From Meloidogyne chitwoodi (lineage: Eukaryota; Nematoda; Chromadorea; Rhabditida; Meloidogynidae): a stretch of 64,000 bases of DNA. The translations under genes were made by a program, and so were the position numbers. Below are positions 1 to 12,000 of this stretch, piece after piece. Location of the stretch: assembly GCA_015183035.1 (NCBI GenBank), contig JACZZP010000012.1, positions 1,860,001 to 1,924,000 on the forward strand, in the 5' to 3' direction. Each line of letters opens with the position of its first letter. Within the stretch, counting starts at the first letter, position 1. The notes under the pieces are model-generated. The model saw only the letters and a list, made by a program, of their open reading frames with translations, did not search any database and was not told the DNA's origin.

Positions 1-3000
1 CCATCAAAGCACTCCATAATTGTTTAATAGCTATACTATTTATATTTTTTAAATTATCTTTTCGTTGTTGTTCTTGTAATTGATCACAATGTTCACGCAT
101 ATAACTTGCAAGAAGACTAAGCTCTTTGCCAAGGTCTATAGTATAATCTATTGTACTATCGTGTGCTTCACATGCTTGACAATAACGAGCACAAGGTGCA
201 GATATTTGTCGTAAAAAGTGTTGCTAAAAAAATTTTTAAATTTTTTAAAAATGAAGTAAAACAGATTAGACCATCCCAAAAATTTTTTTATATTTTTGGA
301 GTTTATTTAACCCAGAAATTAAATTTTAAATTATTTTTAACTTTTTTACCATATTTCTCCATTCCCTTTCAACAAAAATATTCATAAATTCCATATAAGC
401 TTCTTTTCCACCAAATCTAGTAAAATTAGCTAATGTTTGTAATGATTTTGCAATTAGTGTTAAATTTCTTGCTGCTTTCCCAGTTGGATATTCACTTACT
501 AAACCAAATAGTGAAGGCGATAATATTGCAGGGCATAGAAAACGTAAGAAAATAGAAGAAGAAAGTACTGAAAATTAATTAATTAAATATTATATATAAG
601 AATTTGTTCATAAATTTATCAGAATTTGACCAGAATTTTAACATAATTTGTCCAAAATTTTATCAGAATGTGACCAGAAATTTACCAGAATTTTGTCAGA
701 ATTTGACCAAATTTTATCAGAATTTGACAGGAATCTTATCAGAATTTGACCAGAATCTTATCAGAATTTGACAGAATCTTATCAGAAATTTATCAGAATT
801 TGACCAGAATCTTATCAGAAATTTATCAGAATTTTAACAGAATTTATCAGAATTTAACCAGAAATTTATCAGAAAGTTATCAGAAATTTATCATAAAGTT
901 ATCAGAAATTTATCATAAAGTTATCAGAAATTTACCAGAATTTGTCAACTCTTTTATTAAATAAATTTATATTAAAATACTTTTCCTATGCATACAATTG
1001 TCTGTCAATTCCGCCCTTCCAGCCTGTTCAAGTCGATGCCTTAGTCCAGAAAATAAAAGTCTTAGAGGATAAGGAAATAAATGTTGACAAGAAAGAATTC
1101 TTCTCCATGCTGTTTCTACTTGTTTTGTTAATTGTTGTCTACTTTTTTCTAATTGAGAAGAAATGCTGCTACCAGAACCAGAAGAAGATGAAGACCCAGA
1201 AGAGGCATTTCCATTACACAAACGAAGAGGGTCTACTTCACAACTTAGATCACTGCTGAGAAGTTGTCTTATAAAGTCGCCTAAGGCCATCTTAAAAATA
1301 AATATAAATAAATATTAAAAATGTAAAGCCCGTTTTAAGACCCAAGTTTTAACTATAAAAGGCTCATCAATTTCCTTCCATTTATCAACTGGCTAACCGT
1401 CTACTCACAAATTGAAGCTTGCTCTTCATCAACTCACTTGGTCATTTACGACAACAGCTCCAAATAACGAATGGAGTCTAATAAAGTGAGTATCTTTTTT
1501 TAAACTCTTATTTTTGTAACTAACAAATCCCAATAATTTTCAGCCAAGAATCATCAATGATCATGTGCGCACAAACTCCTCTTCATCGTCGGAGTCACCG
1601 CCATGTACAATTAGGCCACCGCGTCGCCTGCGTCGTTGTGTTCACTCTTCTACAAGTGGGAACATTAGTGAAGGATCTGCAAGTCGTTCAGAAGGAGGCA
1701 AAGGGATTGGGGAAATGGCAAAGCTTTCGCTCAATTTTGAAGAGGTGAGAAAAAATTTCTTATAAATTAATAAACAAAATTTTCTTTTTTTTAAGAAGCC
1801 AAGACCATCTCGCAGCTCCACGCTCAGCTGCACCGCGAAAAGTCGCAAGAAGCCCTTGCCAAAAGGTGTTCATCGACTGGAGCTGTTTGGACACTTCACT
1901 AAAGTCTCAATAGAAGGCCAAGTTCTTTGGAGGGGATGTGATGAGTGCGGCGCGGAAAAGAAGGCAGGAACGAGCAAGGATAGCAGCAACGACAACGACG
2001 ACAATCAAAAATGAAGCAAAAGGATGGAGATGAAAGACCAAAACCAGAAAAGAAGAGAACACTTGTGTAAATTCATAACATATAAATATGTATATTTTTC
2101 TTGATATATAATGTTATTGCCTTAATAATCCTAGCAAATAATTATGTATATAGAGGTGTATGTATGTATATCTATATTTTCCTCAAACTAATAATTATGT
2201 ATTTTTTATGTATATTTGTTTGTAAACTTTGTTTGTGTTTTTACATAAAAATGTTGGTAAAAATGTTTGTTAAAACATTGTTTGTGTTTTCAAGTTTATA
2301 TTTTTGTTTAGTCGTTTTATTTAGAAGAAAGTTTATTTTTCTACTATAAAAGCCCCCAATTAATTAAAAATTAAATACCTGTAAATAGTCAGTGGCCACA
2401 AGCCTAATAAAAAGTCAAATTATTAAAATCAAATTATTTTTATTTTATTACTTCATATAAGCCTCCACAGCTTTTGTAGCAAGTGAATTTCCTCTAAAAA
2501 GGAGATGATCTTAAAAAAAAAATTTTCAAAAAATTGTTCTTTTTCCTTTACCATTTTCTTGTGTTAAAACCTCAGCCATTACTAATTCTACCAAAGCTTC
2601 TGGGGCATTCCTTTCAATATGTAATACACGTACTAATGAATTAGCAAAATCTTCTTTTGCCTTAACACTCAAAATTGGTTCAAAAGTTGAACATAAAGGA
2701 ACAAAATGTGAATATAAAGACTTAATAAAATAAACTAATTTTATTATTTTTATTTTTAAAAACTTTTCTAAGAGGTAAATAAGCAATTAAAGGCAATATT
2801 TGCACAGATTGATAACGAGCTTTTAAACGAAGAGAAGGCTGTGAAGAAGAAGAAGAAGAAGATTGTTGTTGTGTTGTAGAAGGGTCTCCAGAGGATATTA
2901 AATACCTAAAAAAATTAAATTTATTTTTTTTTGAATTTTTAAATTTTATTAAATAAAAATTATAAATTTCTAATAAATACCATTTTTCAATTGGCTGTTT

Positions 3001-6000
3001 GCCCATAAGTTGAATTAATGGAATTTTAACCAAACCAATAAGGCTATTATGTAATTCTTCATGTGAAGACTTTCCCCCATTATTAAAATTTAATTTTTTC
3101 TTTTTTCCATTATTATTATTATTATTTCCAAAAAAAGGTTGTTGTTGTTGTTCAGGTTCTTTAATTAAATCAATACAAAGTATTTGACTAGCACAAGATA
3201 ATTTTAAAAAATTAAAATTTTCTCCCCAAAAACATATTCCATCTAACATTGATTTTGTTGAAGTTCTGCCTTTTATTATATTATCTAAAGATATCTCACA
3301 AAAAAATTTTTTTTTTGGTGAGATTCCTTTAGCTTCTAATATCCAAATTGAAAGACTATTTTCTATTCGAGAAATTAAATTATTATTTTGTTGATTAAAT
3401 AATAATTGCTGTTTATTTTTATTTATTTGATTAATTGATGATGATGACATTTTTTGAAGTGAATTACTTAAAAAAAGAAAAATTATTATTTTTTAAATAT
3501 TTATAGAGAGGTTAGTCAGAAAAAATTAATTTTTAAAAAATTCTAAAAATAAAAAATAAATAAAAATAATTAAAATATAAATAAAATAAATAAAAGTGCT
3601 TAAATATACTTGGTATTTATATTAAAAAAAATAATAATATTTTTTTATTAAAATTTAAGAGAAATAACACACTTAAAATAATAATAATAATATTTAATAA
3701 ATACATTTTTCTATTTTAAAAATTCGCAACTTTTCTTTAATAAATATAAAATAATTTTTTCTTTTTTTATCCATCAATTTCCGTTTTAAAAATAAAAATA
3801 ATTTAATAAAATTTTATTAAATAAGAATTTTTGCATAAATATTTATTCCCAAAAGTGAAGTAGAAAAAGAAAAAAAATTTTAAATAAAAATAAATAAATT
3901 TATTTTTATTTAATTTTTATTTAATTTTTATTAAAAAAAATTAAAAATATATTATTAACATCTTAAAAAATTAATAAAAAATAAATAATTTAAAATAAAT
4001 AAAAAAGTTAAGAGAGCCCAAGCGCTTATTTTACCCCAAAAACAAATAAAAATTGTTGCTAATAAAAAATCAGAATAATTTGAATTTTTATAACTAAAAA
4101 AGAGAAAAAATAAGAGGAAATTAAATAAAAAATTACTAATTAAATTATTTTTTTTAATAATTTAATTTTAAATATATTTTTTAAAAAAATTAAAAACTCA
4201 AAAAAAAAAATAAATAAAATTTAACAAAATAATTTTATACAAAAATAAAGTAAAAAAAAATAATAAATTAATAGAAGATTTATTTTTGTGTAAGCGGTTG
4301 ATGATTGCAAATAATTATTACATGCAAGTGGCCAATAGAAAAATAAAATAAAAAAATATAAATTTTTGGGATATATATTAGTAACAGATTTTTTAGTAGA
4401 AAAATAAAACAATTTTAGAGAGACAGAAAATGACTAAGAAAAAAAATAAAATAAATAGGGGAAGGACTAAAAAAATAAAAATACTAAAAATCGCTGACGG
4501 ATGAAGATAAATTGGGGGGAGGGAAAAATAAATGGAAAAAAGGACATAATGTCCCCATTATAAAATTGTGTAAAATCAAAGAATTATAAAAAAGAAAAAA
4601 ATATATTTTCTTAAAAGGTTTTTTTTATATTTTCCCAAAATTTAGAATTTTTTTTTAAAAAAAGAGAAATTTTCGCAACAATTTAATTTAAAATTAAATA
4701 AATTATTATTTTTTTTAAATAATGCCGTTCCCTTTTTCTTAGCCATCTGCTGCTGTTCAAATTTTTAATTTATATTTCTATTTTTGATGAATTAAAATAT
4801 ATAAAAATAATAATAATATTATTTTTTGTACAGCTGCTTAATATATATTTTAAATATTTTAATATTATTAATTCAATAAATAATTTTAAAAAAATTTAAA
4901 AAATGGGGAGAGATTGGAAGAAAATATGTGAATAAAAATAAAAAAAATATTAAAATATTTAAAGTATCTTATAAAAATAAAATATCCGAAAAATATAAGT
5001 ACAAACATTGTAAACTATCAAAATAAACACAAAGGTTACTGTACATATAATTATAGAAGCCAAAAGTCACCGAACCTGCATCACTTATTAATTTAAAGTC
5101 GGAAGCGCTAACCACTACACTATGGCTTTCTCTTCTCCAATAATTTTTAATTAAACTTAGATAGGAAAGAGAAAAAAGGGTAATGTACAGAAAATAATAA
5201 ATACAATAATATTTTTGTAAAAAAATAAATTATATAAGAAGAAAAAAATTTTATTTAAATTTTTAGAGATATGCATAAAATTAAGGAATTAAAACTACAT
5301 TTAAAAAAAAATTATTTTTTTGAGTATTTATTTTTTTACAATTTGTTGGGAAAAATAAAGTTATTCCAGACAATAAATTTATTTTTAAAAATTAAATTTT
5401 ATTAAATTATTCCCTTTTTTACTGTATAAAAATTTTTTATTATTATTTTTAAATTTATTAAGAAGAAAAAGTTTCTTTCTTTTAAAAAAAATTTTCCCTC
5501 AATTTATTATTTTCTTCACAAATAATTTGTCAGGTCACGCAAAATTTTCTCCTTTTATAAAATTTATTTTTATTAATTTAATGACTGGATTTTATATACA
5601 AAGATTTATTTATTTTATTAATATAAAGGATTTTTGTCCGCGCGAATAATTTTTTAAAAAAAAAAAGAAAATAAAATCTCCTTTTAAATTTAGAAAATAT
5701 AATGACAGTCAAAGATAATTTATAAAAGGTGAAATTAGAGTCTGAAGAAAAATATAAAAAATATTTTAGAGTATTTTAAGTGTTAAAATGAATTAAACAA
5801 TTTTTTAAGGTTTTCATTGAAATAAAAAAAATTAAAATTTTCTAGACTCTAATAGCCCTATTCAATGAAAAGTTAAATATGCAAAAAAAATAAATAAATT
5901 GGGAAATTTGAAGGATATTAAAAATAAAAATAAGAAAATATTTCGATAATATAATAGTACAAAACTAAAAATAAATAAATAAAATAATACTAAAAATGCA

Positions 6001-9000
6001 AATCACTCTGCGCGATAGTTTAAATAAATAAATATATGTGTGGTAGTAATATATTCTGAGAAAGTTGGAAAAAAAGAATATTTTAAAGAGAAAATAAAAG
6101 TACAAAATAAATAAATAAACTAGTTTTTATAATTAAAAATATAAATACAAAAAAATATTTTAAAAAAATGTAAGACTCTAATGTACCTCAATAAAATTTT
6201 AAAAAATAATTATTTCAGTCAAAATATTAAAAAATGACCAAATTTACAATATTTTAAATCATCTAAAAACATTAATTAATCCCTGACTCAAATGTAATTT
6301 TAATTAAAAAAAAGAATTGCCTGTTACTCCAATATCCATTTAAATGTCCTCCTTCATTATTATCAATATTTGTCTCTAAAGGACTCGAGAATTGTTGTTT
6401 TTGTTGTTTATTATCAAAGGGGAGAGGTTGTAGTAACATTTTATTTTCAGACTCAAATGTACCTTTAAAAAAAATTTATAATTTTTAAAAATTTATAATT
6501 TTTAAAAATTTTTTTAAATTAAAAAATTAACTTTTTTGTATATTATTTTGACTTGTTAATAATAAAGATTCATAAGATCTTGAAGATTTTAATAATTTTT
6601 CTTCTGTTGGTTGTCCACAAGAAGGCAAATAAAGACTTAAAGGTTGATGATTTCTTTGTTGTTGATCAGTTCTGTTAAATTTAAAAATATTTTTTTTAAT
6701 TACTCATTCTTATTTTAAAAAATCTCATTTTAAAAATAATAAAAAATTAAAGAATATTTCCCTATTTTTAAAAATCTTTTTTTTATATTTTAAAATCTTT
6801 TTAAATTTTTTTTCAAATTTTCTAACCGTCGAATATTAAAAACTTTACGTCCACGTAAAAGACGAATATGTCCTCCACAATTATTATTATTATTTTGAGA
6901 ATAATGTTCTTCTTCTAATTTAGGGGAAGATAATAATAAAGAAGAAGAAGGGGGGAGTGTTTGTTGGGGTAAAGGTAAAGGAAAAGAAGATTTATTTTTT
7001 AAATTTTTTTTAAATAATAATAAAGAAGAAGATTTATTGGTGGTAATACTTCCACCATTATTTGGTTGTGAATAACGACGATTAATGGCAAATTGTGTTA
7101 AATAATGTGGAAAAGGCATATACTTATTTTAAAAATAAATAAATATATATATTTATTTAAAATATTCTCTAAAAATTAAATTTAAATTTAAAAAATATAA
7201 TATAGAGTTAATTTTAAATAAATAATATAACCTCTTATTAAAATTGGTCAGTTGATATTTTATTATTTTTTAAATTTATCCACAAATTTTAGAGAAATTT
7301 AATCAAATTTTTAAAAAATTAAAAGACCATTTTTAAATAAATTTAAATTTAAAAAATGCTAAATCCAAAAAAAAAGATTAATTAAAAATAATTAAATAAA
7401 AAGGTTTAATTATTTACAATAAAAGAAGAAGAAAATACCGGAAAATATTAAAAATAAAAATATAAAGAGGAAAAGAAGGCGCAAGAAAAATCAGAAGAAT
7501 TTTCTTCTTCCTTTAGACTGTTCTGTTTTATTCGCTCACAGTTGGTGGGGGATAAATAAAATAAAAATAATAAAATAATTTTGTGATGATTTTCTTTTAA
7601 ATAAATAAAAATAAATATATTTTTATTTATGCAAATGATTTATTTATTTATTTATATAAGAAGGGTTATTATTATTAAATAAATTGTGGAAAAGAAAAAA
7701 GAAAATAAATTTATTAGAGTGGAAAAATAATAAAAAGAAGAAAATAGAATAAATAAATATTTAAAAATTAAATTAATAAAATTAATTAATTAATTAATAT
7801 TTGCAAAATAAAATTGAAAAAAAAATTAAAAAAGTCTTTTTTAAAATTCCCTTTTAATTAAACTTTATTTATTAACAATTATTGTGTAAAGAATACTTTT
7901 TTATTTAAAAAACCCTTTTTATTATTAAAAAAAAAGAAAGAAAAAAGTGTTGAGAAAATAGCCTATATATTTAATTCTTTGTTTTCTAAATTAATATTAT
8001 AAAAAAATAAAAATAAAGCTAAGCTTAAGGGAAAAAGTGTCATTTATTTATTATAATAAAATAATATTTAAAATAAAGGAACAGAGTTCTCATCAAAAAA
8101 TAGCGTCCTTTTTTTTTCTTATAATTTTCCATGTCACTAAAAAATTTCCCCAAATTAATATTATTTTTTTTCGTTATTTTTTGTTGTGTTATCTTTTCTT
8201 TGCAAGAGGAGAAGGCATCCGGTCGGTTCATTAAAAAAAGAAAAGCACAAAAACAAATAATAAAATAAAATAAAAATTATAATAAATAAAATTAATTAAT
8301 TATAATGAACGAGATAAATAAAAAAATAATTTAAGACAAAAAATAATATTTCTAAGGCAAAATAATATTTTAATAAAATATTAAGCATAAATAAAAATAA
8401 ATATTTTACGAATTTGTTAAAAATATAAAGGAGAGGCTTTAGTAGTGTGATAAAAATAGAGAAGAAGAAGAGATTGTTGAAACGTGGAAAATAAATAAAT
8501 AAATAAATTTTTAGTGTTAAAAAAAATATAAAAATAGAGGTATCAAAAATAGGCAAAAAAATAATATTTTGTCAATATTATTTTTATAATTAATTTATTT
8601 TAATATAATTATTTTTGTATTTTTTAATTTAATTTATTTATTTTTCTCATTTTCCTAATTGATTAATATACCTTGCATTAATTAAATAAATAAATATATA
8701 TTAATGTAAATAAAGGTCAATAAAATGATGATATTATCTCTAAAAATAAATAAAATAATTTATTTATTTATTTTATTATAAGCATATCAATTATAGAAAA
8801 TATTTTTGTAAAGAATATTTATTTTTTTAAATATAAGAGATTTAGTTAATTAAAAATTAGGGTTTAGTTGGAAAATTAAATTAATTAATTATAAGAAAAA
8901 TATTTTTTTAATTTATAAAATTATAGAACAATTTATTAATTAATAAATTAAAAAAAGGAAAAATGAGTTAAAAAATTTAGTTAGAAAATTAAAAAAATAA

Positions 9001-12000
9001 AATAATTTTCAGTATACCCATTTTTAATATTTAATTTTAAAAAATACCTATTATTATTTATTTATTTAAAATAAAATAAACTAACCTTAAAGCGTTTGAA
9101 CCAAGACTAGCTTTAATTAGTAATAATTGTTGTTGTTCTCCCCCATTTATTACTAGTTTATCTTTACTTAATGCACTTTGTAATTTTGGAAAACTTTTGG
9201 TCCTTTTTAATCTTTTTGATAAAAAACACTGAAAAATTTAAATATTATTATTTTATTTAAAAATAAACCGCTAAACGTTGAGGTACAGAAGAATGGGAAG
9301 AAGAACAATTTGAATTTTGAAGAACAGCAGTTGTTGGACTAGAAGATGAAGAAGTACAAGGATCTAGTAATGCAACACTTGGTGAATCCTTAAATTAATT
9401 TTAAATAAATGGACAAAATAATAATTTAAAAAAATAATAAATTTTTTTTCCCAATTTAACACATTTTTTATAAATAAATTTAAAAAAATAAAATTAAAAA
9501 AATAAAAATAAAAAAAATAAAATTAAAAAAATAAAATTAAAAAAAGAATTTTTCTAAAAATTATATTTTAGATGATTCATTAATTTATTTTTAATCGTTT
9601 TAGTATTTATAAATATTTTTTTAAACAACAGTTTGTTTATTAAAAATAAATAAATAAATTAGTACAGAATAAACAACTAAAAATTATTTTAAATAAAAAA
9701 ATAATAATTTTTTTAATTTTTTAGGAATGAAATGTTTAATGGATTTGAATAAAATTAATTTAAAAAAATAAAATTAAATACAATTTAATAATTTTAAAAA
9801 AATTCTTACAAAATTTTGATGAATATTATTATTCTTCTTTTTTTCAAAAATAATTTTTTGTGTAGTTTTTAATGATTGTCTATTACTATTATTTTTATTT
9901 AAATTTATTTTTGTTGTACTACTATTTCCCCTTTTATTCCATTTAACACTAAATAAATGCCTATCTAAACTTCTTGTTTCTTCTACTGCTTCTTTTTTTG
10001 GTGTAAAACTTTGAGAAGATATTTTTGATAATTTTGAATCATTTTCAAGTGAAGCAAGAGGATTTTCTGAATTAAAAATATTTTTTTTTAATTTTTAAAG
10101 TATCTTTAAATTATTAAAATCACTTAATAACAATTCTTATATATAAGGGCAATATAAAAATAAAAAAAATATACCAAAAATACCCAAAAAAATTAAAAAA
10201 ATTAGGATAAAAATAAAAATAATTATAAATTATTTAAAAAAAATTTAAGTTATTAATTTGTGTGTAGGAAAATTAATTAAAGGAGGTTGTTAATAGACCA
10301 AAATCTTAAATTTTCTTTTTTTTAAAATAAAATCGAGTCTATTTCTCACTTAAATTAAAGATAAACTCTGCCTTAGAATTAAAAAAAGGTATTTGAACAA
10401 GTCAGAGTGTGTGATAATTTAATTTAATTAATTTATAGATTCCCTAAATAATTATTTTTATTTTTTTTTATTTTTCACACCTTCTAATAATAATAAAGGT
10501 GAAGATAAATATAAAAGTGGTTGGTCAGCATAACTATTTTGTTTTTGTTCTTCATTAATTATTATTCCTTCTTCAATTTTAGTAATTAAAGAGTTTTTTC
10601 CTTCACTATGACAACAATAACAACAACAAAAATAATTATTATTATTATTGCCATTTTGTTTACAACATTTTATATTTAATATCCTTCGCCAAACATTTAT
10701 TAACGCGGAAAACAAACATGCAAAACAACCAAAAATTAAAGGTAAACACCAAGAAGTGCTACTCATTTATAACAAAAAAATGTTTAGTTGTTTGTTTCTC
10801 CGTTGTTTTCAATGTTGTTCAAATTCGAATTAAAAATGTTTGTTTTTTCTATGTTGTTTTTCTGTTGATTAAGTTTGAAATAAAAAAAATTGTTGTTTCT
10901 CTAATTTTAATGTTGTTTATGTTTGCTTGTTGTTCTCTGTCCTCTTTAAGTTTAGATCAGTAAAACAAAGTTTATTTATTTCTCTGTTGTTTTCACTATT
11001 TCTTCTTTTCCTTCACTCTTTTTATATCTTTTTTAAAATAAATTATCTTTCTCAAATAATTTTTTTCTTTAAATTTTTAAAAACAATTTCCAGCAGTGTA
11101 TTTCCGCTTAGTATTTAATTTTAAAAAGATTGACAAACATTTTTTTAGATTTTGTTGTCATTTTATTTTAGTGGTGGTTGTTTAAAGTTCCGGTGTTCTC
11201 TCTCTTCTTTTTCTTTTTCTCTTATATTTCACGCAACTCTCTTCTCTTCTCAACTAAAACATTCTTCTCTCTTCCCTTTATATTTTGCAAAAAGAGATTT
11301 TAATTTTTATTTGTCCACTTTTTTAAATAAAAAAATTTTTTATTTAATTCTTCCGGTTGTTTTTTTTGTTTTTATTTAAAAATAAATATTTATTTTTAAA
11401 TATTTTTGTTTGAAAATTTTTTGTTGTTTTAAAAAGTGCTGATTTTTTGTAAATATTAAAGTTGTGTGAAAATTTAAAAAAATTAATTGGAAGAACAAAA
11501 TGAAAATTAAAAAATAATTAATGTTTAAGAAAAATGTTTAAGAATGAGAAACAGTTGTCAGAGAATTTATATATTTTACTTTAACTAAATAAATCATAAA
11601 AATATTAATTTTAAAATAGCAAAAAAAACTTGAAAATTCATAATTAAATTAAATAAATTAAAATAAATAATTAAAAAAATTTTTTAACTCAAAATAACCC
11701 TATTTTAAGAGTAAAAAATATAAAACTGATTTTTTTTAATATTTTGGTGGTTGTGTTTTTGTTGGTTAAAAAGAAATTGTTTTTTTCCCCAAATAAAGAC
11801 AGAAAAAAGGCAAGCAGCGATTTGATTTTTCGGGTAAAATAGGCGCAGTAATGAATTAAAAAAAAGAAAAATAAAATGGAAGGACATAAGGAAGGATTTA
11901 TCGGCAATCAAAAAAGAAATAAAAAAAGAAAGAATCGTCACTAAAAATTTATTTTTATTTTTTTTGAAAGAATGAGAAGAAAAATTAGTGGTAAAAGTAT

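Larger units (their letters stand above)
1332..2355 (+). mobile_element. Copy A of duplicated ~1-kb element, inserted in a gap-2 intron
   Basis: The segment from about 1353 to 2350 matches 20.8-21.73 kb in inverted orientation over promoter, three exons, two introns and 3' flank. It is bounded by direct 7-mers AAAGCCC (1325-1331 and 2349-2355). Removing it leaves a gap-2 intron of about 64 nt, typical for this gene. That points to insertion in copy A with a 7-bp target duplication. No terminal inverted repeats are visible, and no transposase is encoded. Similarity is interrupted near 2226-2290, where copy B is shorter. Confidence 0.7.

Noticed and set aside
601..955. Array considered as a CRISPR
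   Set aside because: Eukaryotic intron; units run into each other without unique spacers.
1332..2355. Copy A considered a retroposed mRNA because of the SL1-like border
   Set aside because: It retains both introns and has no poly(A) tail.
5056..5130. Functional tRNA gene
   Set aside because: The acceptor stem is out of register and there is no proper anticodon arm; kept only as a tRNA-like relic.
10648..11379. Several plus-strand ORFs of 61-81 aa
   Set aside because: Translations of T/C-rich tracts (Phe/Leu/Ser), overlapping a well-supported minus-strand first exon; no splice structure.
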